Source of the DNA: Thermococcus sp.
Lineage (GTDB): Archaea; Methanobacteriota_B; Thermococci; Thermococcales; Thermococcaceae
NCBI RefSeq assembly: GCF_026991495.1
Contig: NZ_JALXBJ010000021.1
Location: forward strand, 1 to 60,804
Direction of reading: 5' to 3'
DNA: 60,804 bases
Of this stretch, positions 1-6,934 are shown one piece after another. The translations under genes and the position numbers were made by a program. The notes under the pieces were generated by a model. That model saw only the letters and a program-made list of their open reading frames with translations, was not told the origin of the DNA and searched no databases. Position 1 is the first letter of the stretch, and every line of letters starts with the position of its first letter.

Positions 1-113
1 TGTCAATCCCCGCTGTTGGAGGATACACCAATGCAGTTATATCCTCCATGATGTCAAAAGTTGCCCATGACTGGATAAAGAACCACGGGTCAGGCTGGGT
101 CACTGTAGCCTGA
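1..113 (+). CDS. C-terminal fragment of an unrecognised small protein
   Basis: Only the last 36 codons are in the window, read in the frame starting at base 3 and ending at TGA 111-113. The visible tail is Gly/Ser/Ala rich followed by an amphipathic stretch with Trp and Lys/His and ends SGWVTVA. I do not recognise the family. A Gly-rich segment followed by a helix with aromatic residues at the C-terminus is seen in some bacteriocin precursors, but that is a weak analogy. It is followed on the same strand, 60 bp later, by two small multi-pass membrane protein genes, so it could belong to the same unit. The N-terminus lies outside the window. Confidence 0.55.
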   Translation, partial: SIPAVGGYTNAVISSMMSKVAHDWIKNHGSGWVTVA

Positions 114-176
114 TACAAAGTTTTTAATTTTAAAAGGTAGCGTGATGTTGGAAGCGACAAAAGTGGAGGGGTTCGT

Positions 177-552
177 ATGCGGGGAGAAGGAGTACCATCC
201 TACGTTGCCATAATAGTGCTGGCGATTTTTGCTGCTGTCCTCGCTCTGGATGCCAGTTATTTTACCGCCCGCCACCTGCTCTCTGTCATGGGGATTATCA
301 TATCATCCCCTTCTGGGTACGGAGCTTTTTCTCATAAAACAGTACGTATCGCGGGTGGACATTGTAATGGGTGCCGCCATGATATGCATAGCCTTGGGCT
401 TTGCCCTGTATGTGGACTACACGTTTTATCCACATCATTTAACAATGAGAGCAGTTGCGATGTGGATGGCCGTGGGCATAATGTTTATGGTGGTAACGGA
501 GATGATGCAGTTGAGTAGACGTGGATCAAGAATAGAAAAGTCAGTGAGGTGA
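177..552 (+). pseudogene. small four-helix membrane protein, frameshifted
   Basis: ATG at 177 follows GGAGGG at 165-170. The first frame gives a basic N-terminus and two hydrophobic segments up to about base 306, then turns into non-membrane sequence with several Cys. The +1 frame from about 310 to TGA 550-552 continues as LLGTELFLIK and two more membrane segments. Removing one C from the CCCC run at 307-310 joins the frames into a ~124-residue protein that aligns along its length with the next gene (ASYFTARHLLSV versus RTYFITHHLLAI; ALGFALYVDY versus MIAALYVDH). The gene is therefore either a real frameshift mutant or carries a sequencing error. Function is unknown. Its 3' end abuts the next paralogue, suggesting a tandem duplication in one operon. 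Confidence 0.7.
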
Positions 553-557
553 TTGTC

Positions 558-830
558 ATGAGATCAGTCTCCGTTGTCCAGTGGGTTGGACTTGCCCTTA
601 CGGTGCTTTTCATGAGCCTCTTTCTCTTTGACCGGACCTATTTCATCACACACCACCTGTTGGCCATCTTTGCAGTTGCAATGGCAATCCTCGCCGAAAC
701 CGGGATTTACTTAGCAAAGAACGAGGGAGGAATAACCCCAAGGAATGCCATGCTTACCAGCCTGTTAATCCTCCTAATGATGATAGCGGCCCTCTATGTT
801 GACCACGCCGGGAGCCATGTTTTTTCATAA
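558..830 (+). CDS. small membrane protein, paralogue of the preceding gene, possibly truncated
   Basis: ATG 558 is preceded by GGTG at 548-551; a GTG at 549 overlapping the upstream stop is an alternative. The product has three hydrophobic segments and shares the pattern TYFITHHLL ... ALYVDH with the preceding gene. It stops at TAA 828-830, where the paralogue goes on into a fourth helix. Reading through the TAA in the same frame gives 25 further codons (831-905) of hydrophobic sequence ending in a charged tail and TGA 906-908, which looks like the missing fourth helix. The stop may therefore be a recent nonsense mutation. Function unknown. Confidence 0.6.
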   Translation: MRSVSVVQWVGLALTVLFMSLFLFDRTYFITHHLLAIFAVAMAILAETGIYLAKNEGGITPRNAMLTSLLILLMMIAALYVDHAGSHVFS

Positions 831-1135
831 TTTTCATTTCTGGCATTTATTTTCCCGGATGTGTGCCTTGGGGTTATCTCGTTCCTTGAGAAACTTCAAG
901 AACCGTGACTTGATGGCTAAGAAGATAACTTGTGAGAACCTGTGGGCGTCTGGCCGTTGCATGGTCATGCAACTTCTTTACTCAGGCTTCTTTTGGACAG
1001 TTCTAAGAGGAAAACTGAACTCGGAATGAACTTACACTCGAAAAAAAAAGGAAGAATTCTTACTTAAAGTAAAAGGAAAGACTTATAAAGAAAAGTTGTC
1101 AATATGTAATGCAAAAATTTTAGGAGGTGAAACCA
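831..1135 (+). promoter_or_regulatory. intergenic stretch with promoter of the 1136 operon
   Basis: The first 75 bases extend the upstream frame (see the preceding entry). No convincing gene follows. A TATA-like box CTTATAAAG lies at 1082-1090, and a near-perfect ribosome binding site AGGAGGTGA at 1122-1130 decides the GTG start at 1136. A purine/A-rich stretch around 1040-1080 precedes the TATA box. Confidence 0.55.
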
Positions 1136-1909
1136 GTGAGATGGAGGGCGTTGTTAGTGATTCTACTTGGGGCAATAATTATCTCAACAACACAAGCGGT
1201 ATCCGCATCTCAGGAAGTGGTCAGCAGTGATTATTCATATGGAGTCAATGGGATAATGAAACTGTCTGGTATCCTGTACAAGGATACTGGTGAGCTTGAT
1301 CCAAGCTATGACTACTATGCAATAAAGGTAACAACAGAAGACGTAAAATACAGAAACGATGGATGGATTGGGCCAATGTACATCTATGTGGATATTGCGG
1401 TCCTACCAGAGAGTGCAGCCGAGGTTCCGGCCAATCACGTTCCCAAAAGTGGGATAAAATTCTCCCAGCATTCGGTATCATTTGAGTACGAGAGCATCGG
1501 GTTCAACGTTAACATCCCAAGGACATTTGTTTCATATTGGGAGAAAAAGGACTGGGCTGAACATTTCGTCTGGGAAGTCAGTGGGATAAAACCATCGTTT
1601 ATAGGGTGGTGGTTTGTCTTTGACGACTATGCAGAATTTGCTGTGGGTTTTAGGGTGCCACAGAATTCATATGTAGTAACTGTACCATACGCATACGGGG
1701 AGTGGTACAAATTCTACGGGATATTTTTCAGGAAAGTTGGCTCAGATGAGGCAGTAGTGGGGATGTGGTACTCCCCGGGGGGTAGTGCGTGCTCTTCAGG
1801 GGTTGGTAGCCTTGAGAACCAGCTCATCCACGACAGGAACATAAAAGATCTCCCCGAAACGATAAAAGCGAGTCCAGGAACTCAGGCTTTGGCTGATCAA
1901 GAGGGGTGA
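1136..1909 (+). CDS. secreted protein of unknown function
   Basis: A GTG at 1127 is in frame but lies inside the AGGAGGTGA ribosome binding site, so GTG 1136 (8 nt from the site) is chosen, giving 257 residues. The N-terminus is basic (VRWR) followed by about 15 hydrophobic residues and an AVSA-SQ type signal peptidase site, so the protein should be exported. The body is rich in Tyr/Trp/Phe and beta-strand-like, with a hydrophilic tail containing a Cys near the end (GGSACSSGVGS). There is no C-terminal anchor. The next gene overlaps or abuts the stop, so the three genes from 1136 to 2942 form an operon. I do not recognise the family. Confidence 0.7.
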   Translation: MRWRALLVILLGAIIISTTQAVSASQEVVSSDYSYGVNGIMKLSGILYKDTGELDPSYDYYAIKVTTEDVKYRNDGWIGPMYIYVDIAVLPESAAEVPANHVPKSGIKFSQHSVSFEYESIGFNVNIPRTFVSYWEKKDWAEHFVWEVSGIKPSFIGWWFVFDDYAEFAVGFRVPQNSYVVTVPYAYGEWYKFYGIFFRKVGSDEAVVGMWYSPGGSACSSGVGSLENQLIHDRNIKDLPETIKASPGTQALADQEG

Positions 1910-1914
1910 ACACG

Positions 1915-2343
1915 ATGCTCCCATATCTACTTTTTGCATTTTTGATTGGCATAACAAAGGGAACCGTGCTGCTGATCCTCGGTCTAATCGGGATATTGGT
2001 TTCGGTCTTAATGCCGAAAACGCTTATGAAAAAGATTGAACTCCTCACTTTCGTTGCTTCCTTGGTTTGTCTCAGGGCTGTTTACCTGGTCGATAACCTG
2101 ACCCCACTCTGTTTGTTGCTGGCGCTCCTGATCCCGCTTGGATACGTGGCGGTGGCCCTTAGGAGTGTGGAGGCCACTAAGGCATTTTTAGCTGGGCTTT
2201 TCGTATTTGCAGTAGTCTCTACGATTACTTCTGGCTCATACGTCCCCACGGTAGTCATAACAGCACCCGCACTTCTGGGACTTTTGACCCTCTACGGCAT
2301 CGGGACAGCGAGGGGTGATAAAAGGTGCACAGGAAAAGCCTGA
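1915..2343 (+). CDS. polytopic membrane protein, unknown
   Basis: ATG 1915 follows GAGGGGTGA; a GTG at 1906 overlapping the previous stop is possible. The ~142-residue product is almost entirely hydrophobic, with about five membrane segments, short loops (MPKTLMKK; RSVEATK) and a basic C-terminal tail (ARGDKRCTGKA). No catalytic motif is visible. Its position between an exported protein and a type I membrane protein suggests a shared envelope role, but this is only inferred from the operon. Confidence 0.7.
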   Translation: MLPYLLFAFLIGITKGTVLLILGLIGILVSVLMPKTLMKKIELLTFVASLVCLRAVYLVDNLTPLCLLLALLIPLGYVAVALRSVEATKAFLAGLFVFAVVSTITSGSYVPTVVITAPALLGLLTLYGIGTARGDKRCTGKA

Positions 2344-2942
2344 TGGGATTGGTCTTATTGGCGGTTTTGATGCTACATGGGTATGCCCTCTGCGGAAGCA
2401 GCGCCGCGGTTGTCATGAAGGCCACGATAAACGAGAACTGGACGCAGTTCAACTTGACGCCGGGAGACGTTATGGTAATAAAAATCTTGAACATCAGCAC
2501 AGCCAACGTGACTTTCATCAGAGGGCCGGGAATCCTTGTGTCTCCGGTTGGGGGAGATTACCCCACCTTGGCTCCAATAGTGACGCTCTACTTTGATCTC
2601 AACGGCAGCGTTTATGCCTTCTTCCCATCAAAGACCCTCAGCTTGGGGGAGTGGAAAAAAGGAGGGAACGTGACCCTCATATTAACCGACAGAAAGATAC
2701 TGCTTAAAAACGGGAACGTTGCTGAATCCTTTGAGGCGCCGACTAAAATCGAGTCCGGCCACTACCTGACGGTCAGAACAACCTCAAGGATGATGAACGC
2801 CACCTTGGAGATTGAAAAATTCAGCCCTCTTAACAAAAAGCAGCAAAAAGCCAGCGAGGCAATTCCTTCAATGAGCTTCCTTTATTTCCTTATAGTGCTT
2901 GGTGTGGGGGCTGTGGCCATTGTTCTGTACAGTAAGAGATAA
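2325..2942 (+). CDS. exported protein with C-terminal membrane anchor, unknown
   Basis: GTG 2325 lies 7 nt after AGGGGTG and overlaps the end of the upstream membrane-protein gene by 19 bp; ATG 2343 is an alternative. The 205-residue product has a signal-like N-terminus (LMGLVLLAVLMLHGYALC), an Asn/Thr-rich beta-type ectodomain of about 140 residues with several N-x-S/T sequons, and a C-terminal membrane segment (FLYFLIVLGVGAVAIVLY) closed by a basic SKR tail. This is the layout of a surface protein anchored from the outside. It lacks the CGP motif of the CGP-CTERM family. Function unknown. Confidence 0.7.
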   Translation: MHRKSLMGLVLLAVLMLHGYALCGSSAAVVMKATINENWTQFNLTPGDVMVIKILNISTANVTFIRGPGILVSPVGGDYPTLAPIVTLYFDLNGSVYAFFPSKTLSLGEWKKGGNVTLILTDRKILLKNGNVAESFEAPTKIESGHYLTVRTTSRMMNATLEIEKFSPLNKKQQKASEAIPSMSFLYFLIVLGVGAVAIVLYSKR

Positions 2943-3097
2943 TAGCGGCAGCCTACATAGACCTAAGCTTCAAACGGGATGCTCCACGATATCGGACGGT
3001 GAGGAGAGGGAAAGGGACGCGGCTTTCCCCTGCAAATCCTTCTTTCAAAACCATGCCCCGCCGATAATGAAGAAAAGAGGGGATGAATATTCTAAAT

Positions 3098-5056
3098 TCA
3101 AATCCTCCACTCAACCCCGAGCTCCTCGCTGTACGCATCGAGAACCTTCTCAAGGTACTCCTTGGCGGTTCCGACCTTGTCCATCTTAAAGCGCTCGGCC
3201 CACTTCTCGTTCCCGAACTCCTCGCTCCCCCGGGCGACCAAGTCTATGACCCTCATCGAGTCCCAGAAGACGGGACTGTAGCCGGCTTTTTTGGCGAACT
3301 CTATGAGGCGCTTGATCTGCCTCTTAGAGTGCTCCTCCATGTCAACGTTCTCACCATAAGCCTCCATGAAGAGGGCCTTGAGAACCGACTTCATCCACTT
3401 GCGGTGGAAGCGGCACCAGCCGACGTTGTCGTACCAGAACTCCCAGAGGGCGGAGGCTATTATTTTGTGAGCGAGCTCCCCTGGCTCAAGGAACACGCCG
3501 AACTGATAAAACGTCCAGTATCTTCCCTGTATCGGGAGCGGGATGTAGTTCCCTATAGCCCAGTACATCGTGGGGGTTATCTCCCCGTCCTCGCCGAGCG
3601 GGGTAAAGACCGCGTAGTCCTTGAAGCTCTCCCCGTAGCTAAGCCTGTCCCTGAACCTCTCGTCAAAGACGGCGCTGGCCTTCCTCTTCCCGAGGCCGAT
3701 TATCTTCGCTATCTCGTTCTCGGCGAAGGCGACTCGGTGGGCTAATTCAGCAACCAGCTTCGCGTTCCTCTCGCTCGTTTCGACGGGCCTCTCAAGCAAA
3801 GCCTCCTTCGTGAACTCCGGCCTATCGCTTAAACCCACTTCCTCCGGCTTGAGGAACCCGCGGTGGACGAGCTCGAGAACCCAAGCGGCGGTTCCACCGA
3901 ACTCTATGGCGTCGAAGCCCATCGCATCCACAGCTGGGACGCTTATGTCGCTCGCGCGGAGCGTTATAACCCCGCTGAGCGGGCCGTTCGCTTCCCTCGG
4001 TTCGTACTCTATGTGGTGGCCGTGGGCGTACTTCTTGCAGACCACCGGGCACGGCTCACCGCAGTTCGTCCAGTTCTTCGTCTCTATTGCCTCCTTGTTG
4101 AAGGGCTCCCAGTAGTACTTCATTATGGCCTCGTGTATCTTTATGCGCTCCTCCTTCTCGATGTAGGGCATGCTCCAGTTGAGGATCGGGACGAAGTCTC
4201 CCTCGGCAGGGTAGTTGCCGCCAAAGGTTCCTCCAGTTTTCAGCTTTGGATTGTAGCGGTATTTAACCGTCTTCTCGGCGATGACGTCGTTGTAGGGCTT
4301 CTTGTGGATGCCCTCAACTATGGCCTTGGCGGTTCTGAAGGAGGAGATATCCTCTCCGGGAAAGGCCCTCTTTCTCGGCTTCCCGCCGAATATTATCCCA
4401 ACGACGTTGTGGGCTCTGAGGAGAACGCTTCCAGAGCCTCCGCGAGCCGCCCAGTCCTCGCTTCCCTCAACGCGCTTGCCCTTCCTCAGGGTCTGGGAGA
4501 AGATGGCTCCGTAGTTTGTGTTCAACGAAGCCGGTCCTACGACCGCTATGCGGTATTCAAAGTCAAAGAGGTTCCCAAAGTTGTCTATGAGGTACTGGGT
4601 CAGGGCGTAGACGCCTTCCTCACCTTTGTAACCCCTCCACACCTCGATGATCTTTTCAAGTTCGATCTCGTGGAGCTCCACCCTGACGTTCGAGCCGTCG
4701 TTGTAGAGCATGACGATAACCGGCTTCTCGGCTTTCCCCTCGAAGGTAACGAAATCAACCCCAACGTTCTTGAAGGCGTAGGCTGCTCCACCCATCGTTG
4801 ATGGGAAGAGCGTTCCATAGAGCGGTGAGCGGAAGAAGAAGACGAGTCTGTGGGCCCCCGGGAGGATTGAGCCTGAAAACGGCCCCATGCCCATAACCAC
4901 GGTATTCCTGGGATCGTAGGGGTCTATCGAATGGGTTCCGAGCTTCTCGTGGAGCTCGATGCCGTAGTCTACGATTCCGTAGACCCCTTCTCCCCCGTAC
5001 TCCTCCGGACTGACGCTACCGTCGTCGAGATTGACGTGAAGGACTGTGAACCTCAT
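3098..5056 (-). CDS. gor: glyceraldehyde-3-phosphate:ferredoxin oxidoreductase (GAPOR)
   Basis: A tungstopterin enzyme that oxidises glyceraldehyde 3-phosphate to 3-phosphoglycerate and passes electrons to ferredoxin in the modified Embden-Meyerhof pathway of Thermococcales. The 652-residue length matches GAPOR (about 653) rather than AOR (about 605) or FOR (about 620). The sequence shows the AOR-family N-terminal pterin-binding fold (GPFSGSILPGAHR; FRSPLYGTLFPSTMGG), the ARGGSGSVLLRAHN segment, and a Cys cluster NCGEPCPVVCKK around residue 340 for the 4Fe-4S cluster. It reads very like remembered P. furiosus GAPOR. ATG 5056 is chosen because GAGGTG lies just upstream; a GTG 9 nt earlier is inside that site. 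A Tgr-type operator lies between its TATA box and start. FBPase lies 94 bp upstream on the same strand. Confidence 0.93.
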   Translation of the reverse strand: MRFTVLHVNLDDGSVSPEEYGGEGVYGIVDYGIELHEKLGTHSIDPYDPRNTVVMGMGPFSGSILPGAHRLVFFFRSPLYGTLFPSTMGGAAYAFKNVGVDFVTFEGKAEKPVIVMLYNDGSNVRVELHEIELEKIIEVWRGYKGEEGVYALTQYLIDNFGNLFDFEYRIAVVGPASLNTNYGAIFSQTLRKGKRVEGSEDWAARGGSGSVLLRAHNVVGIIFGGKPRKRAFPGEDISSFRTAKAIVEGIHKKPYNDVIAEKTVKYRYNPKLKTGGTFGGNYPAEGDFVPILNWSMPYIEKEERIKIHEAIMKYYWEPFNKEAIETKNWTNCGEPCPVVCKKYAHGHHIEYEPREANGPLSGVITLRASDISVPAVDAMGFDAIEFGGTAAWVLELVHRGFLKPEEVGLSDRPEFTKEALLERPVETSERNAKLVAELAHRVAFAENEIAKIIGLGKRKASAVFDERFRDRLSYGESFKDYAVFTPLGEDGEITPTMYWAIGNYIPLPIQGRYWTFYQFGVFLEPGELAHKIIASALWEFWYDNVGWCRFHRKWMKSVLKALFMEAYGENVDMEEHSKRQIKRLIEFAKKAGYSPVFWDSMRVIDLVARGSEEFGNEKWAERFKMDKVGTAKEYLEKVLDAYSEELGVEWRI

Positions 5057-5070
5057 AAACCCCACCTCTG

Positions 5071-5109
5071 TATCACTCCGAGTGTTGGATTTGGGGGAAG
5101 AATATTTAA
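5071..5109 (-). promoter_or_regulatory. gor promoter with a Tgr/TGM-like operator downstream of TATA
   Basis: TATCAC-TCCGA-GTGTTG at 5071-5087 matches the Thermococcales glycolytic motif TATCAC-N5-GTGATA in 10 of 12 fixed positions. On the minus strand the AT-rich TATA box (TTAAATATT, about 5109-5100) comes first and the operator lies between it and the start. In the known system the sugar-responsive regulator Tgr (TrmBL1) represses when the motif is downstream of TATA, which fits a glycolytic enzyme. Binding itself is inferred. Confidence 0.65.
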
Positions 5110-5150
5110 GGTTTCCGGCCAGGAGAAAAAGAATAAAACCCGGGAGGGGG

Positions 5151-6278
5151 TCACTCTATCTTCTCGAACCTGTCCTCAAGCTTCTTGAGAACGCCGGGGA
5201 GGGTTGTGTACTCCATGTCCTCGAGTGGCAGCCTGTGGGGCTCAAAGGGACCGTGCCTGCGTATATAGTCCGTTATCTCAAGGGCCTTCTGCCGGGTGTA
5301 GTCAAAAGCCGGGTCGTCGAAGAGGTCAACGGGCCCGATGAGCTCTCCCTTCGGGCTTATCTGCCATCCGAGGGCGACAACCCTCGGCGGACCGTCGAAG
5401 CGGGTTGGGTTGGCGTAGTTCATGGGGACGGGCAGGAGGGGTCCGTTGTGGCTCCCGCGCATCCAGCCGCTGACGAGGTGTGGGAACGCGAAGGGCTCTA
5501 AAACCTCACCGAGTGCTGGAAGGCCGCTCTGGGCCCTGACTATTGCGACGGGGTCGTCTTTGCCGACGTACTCCCCCGCTATCTCGTAGAGCTTCTCCGT
5601 GCTGACCACCGCAACGGGCTCGTCCTTGCTTATCTTGTGCCCCTCCTTCGGGTAAACCCTCTTGATAACATAGCGGCCCTTCGCCCCTATGAGGGCTAAG
5701 AGGTCGTAGAGCTCCTCGGGGGAGTTGAGGACAACGCGCTTGTGCTTGAGGATGTCCCAGACTTCAAACCTGAAGCCCATGTGCATGTGGGGGTCTATGA
5801 CGAGGCCAGCGGTGTTGAAGGGGTCTGCAAACATCCTGAATATCGGAAGGTTAAATGCACCAGGCTCGGTCTTGTCCATGTGGAATGTAACCACCGGCTC
5901 GCTCTTCCTGAGGGTTATCTCCATCTCCGCGACCCCCGGCCCGAGGCCGCGGACGTTCCCGCTGAAAGCGTCCTTGAGGAGGTCCTGGCCCGCTCCGTAG
6001 AGGCCCAGCTCCTTGGCGACCTCCGTCGCCGCCTTGAACGTCTCCCAGGCGAGGCCGTGTATCTCCGGACTGTCGGTTCCCTTCGTGTGGGTCATTATGA
6101 GCTGGAGGTCATCGCCCGCGTGGGCGACGTAGAAGTCTATCAGCTTTCCCTCCTCCTTCGCCTTGCCGAGGATTTCCCTCGCTTTCTCCATCAGTTTCGG
6201 ATGAACCCTCGAATGGCCGGGCCAGCCGCCGATGTCCGCTTTTATGACGCTGATGGTTATTTTCTTCCCGACGAACAT
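5151..6278 (-). CDS. fbp: fructose-1,6-bisphosphate aldolase/phosphatase (archaeal type V)
   Basis: Bifunctional gluconeogenic enzyme that condenses triose phosphates and dephosphorylates the resulting fructose 1,6-bisphosphate to fructose 6-phosphate. The product is 375 residues, the usual length, when started at ATG 6278, which follows GGTGGT by 5 nt; an upstream in-frame start would add nine unconserved residues. Visible family marks are the metal-binding KADIGGWPGHS segment (residues 13-23), HAGDDLQLIMTH (53-64), DPHMHMGFRFE (162-172) and a Tyr-x-x-Lys pair (Y203, K206) that corresponds to the aldolase Tyr and Schiff-base Lys. Its promoter carries a TGM-like motif upstream of TATA, the activating position. 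GAPOR lies just downstream on the same strand but has its own promoter. Confidence 0.95.
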   Translation of the reverse strand: MFVGKKITISVIKADIGGWPGHSRVHPKLMEKAREILGKAKEEGKLIDFYVAHAGDDLQLIMTHTKGTDSPEIHGLAWETFKAATEVAKELGLYGAGQDLLKDAFSGNVRGLGPGVAEMEITLRKSEPVVTFHMDKTEPGAFNLPIFRMFADPFNTAGLVIDPHMHMGFRFEVWDILKHKRVVLNSPEELYDLLALIGAKGRYVIKRVYPKEGHKISKDEPVAVVSTEKLYEIAGEYVGKDDPVAIVRAQSGLPALGEVLEPFAFPHLVSGWMRGSHNGPLLPVPMNYANPTRFDGPPRVVALGWQISPKGELIGPVDLFDDPAFDYTRQKALEITDYIRRHGPFEPHRLPLEDMEYTTLPGVLKKLEDRFEKIE

Positions 6279-6310
6279 TGAAACCACCGATGAGATTAAG
6301 GGCACTGCAT

Positions 6311-6342
6311 CTTATAAAACGTTGATATCACCAAGGATGACA
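6311..6342 (-). promoter_or_regulatory. fbp promoter with a Tgr/TGM-like operator upstream of TATA
   Basis: On the minus strand TGTCAT-CCTTG-GTGATA (6342-6326) resembles the TGM consensus TATCAC-N5-GTGATA (10 of 12 fixed positions) and is followed 6 nt later by the TATA box GTTTTATAAG (6320-6311). Operators upstream of TATA are the activating arrangement reported for Tgr at gluconeogenic genes, opposite to the placement at gor and eno in this window. Confidence 0.6.
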
Positions 6343-6427
6343 CCAACACGGGCGTAGCATACCTTAGAAAATATTTCGGGGCGAGAGGGCAAAATTTATA
6401 AACCGCCCGGTCAAGCTACCCCTGGAT

Positions 6428-6567
6428 GGGGGCGTGGTGTAGCCTGGTCCATCATCGCGGGCTCCAGAGGTATGAGGACTTGCGGGTTTGCTGAGCGGGG
6501 ATGAGCCTTTGGAGCTCTGACCCGGAGAAACCCGCGGACCGGGGTTCAAATCCCCGCGCCCCCACCA
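6428..6567 (+). tRNA. tRNA-Trp (CCA anticodon) with a 62-nt intron
   Basis: Acceptor strands GGGGGCG (6428-6434) and CGCCCCC (6557-6563) pair, followed by discriminator A6564 and an encoded CCA (6565-6567). The anticodon stem GCGGG pairs with CCCGC, and the anticodon CCA is at 6464-6466. The anticodon loop is interrupted after G37 by an intron of about 6468-6529; mature length is 78 nt with CCA. A TATA box (TTTATAAAC) lies around 6396. Archaeal tRNA-Trp introns of this type are cut by the splicing endonuclease at a bulge-helix-bulge. Confidence 0.95.
6468..6529 (+). ncRNA. box C/D guide RNA in the tRNA-Trp intron
   Basis: The intron contains, in order, a C-like box (ATGAGGA, about 6472), D' (CTGA, 6491-6494), C' (GATGAG, about 6500) and D (CTGA, about 6517). 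The guide before D (TTTGGAGCT) pairs with the anticodon loop so that the fifth base upstream of D faces C34; the guide before D' (GCGGGTTTG) pairs with the 3' anticodon stem so that its fifth base faces position 39. This is the known self-guiding arrangement for 2'-O-methylation of C34 and residue 39 of tRNA-Trp. The C box departs from RUGAUGA. Confidence 0.85.
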
Positions 6568-6683
6568 TCGCAGGCCTTTCTGACGAATGTTGAGGCATTT
6601 GAAAGTGGACGCCGATATTATTCCCCCGTTCATGAGAAAGAGAATTCTTTTGGTCAAGCTTTCTTTGCGCAAGCAAAGGTTGC

Positions 6684-6733
6684 TCAGTGGTGACCGCTCT
6701 CATCACCCCTCAGGAGGGCTTGGGCGTCATCAT
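6684..6733 (-). ncRNA. box C/D small RNA
   Basis: Reading the minus strand: C box ATGATGA (6733-6727), a 13-nt guide (6726-6714), D' box CTGA (6713-6710), a 4-nt spacer, C' box TGATGA (6705-6700), a 12-nt guide (6699-6688) and D box CTGA (6687-6684). All four boxes and the guide lengths fit the archaeal C/D sRNA model exactly. The D guide is GAGCGGTCACCA and the D' guide is CGCCCAAGCCCTC; their rRNA or tRNA targets were not identified. A TATA-like TTTTTATG (about 6747-6740) lies just upstream. No protein gene overlaps it. Confidence 0.85.
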
Positions 6734-6781
6734 CGCTGGGCATAAAAACGCTCCTGACCTTTTAACCATGGTGGTTCAATG

Positions 6782-6934
6782 ATGCCCTTCATCCCGCTCA
6801 TAGTCGCTCGACCGGAGGTCCAGATGGCGATAGGTGAGGCGGTAATGCATGCGAAGATCGAAGGGAAAGCCCTGGCACTGTCCGCTTATAGTCTTCAACC
6901 CCTCCCTATCCCGAACTCCTCCGCGAGCCCGTAG
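6782..6934 (+). CDS. possible 50-residue small protein
   Basis: ATG 6782 (or 6779) follows GGTGGT and an AT-rich TTTTAA element about 20 bp further up. The frame runs 50 codons to TAG 6932-6934, overlapping the 3' end of the opposite-strand taw3 gene by 40 bp. The N-terminal 35 residues (PFIPLIVARPEVQMAIGE ...) look protein-like, with a mixed helix; the last dozen are Pro/Ser rich and overlap taw3. I do not recognise it. It may be a genuine small gene or chance. Confidence 0.35.
   Translation: MPFIPLIVARPEVQMAIGEAVMHAKIEGKALALSAYSLQPLPIPNSSASP

Noticed and set aside
796-1029. 77-codon open frame at the end of the small membrane protein gene
   Set aside because: Overlaps the preceding gene in another frame and has no ribosome binding site; the in-phase readthrough frame explains the hydrophobic stretch better.
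3083-4801. Long plus-strand frames inside GAPOR
   Set aside because: Antisense shadows of a GC-rich gene with clear family motifs on the minus strand.
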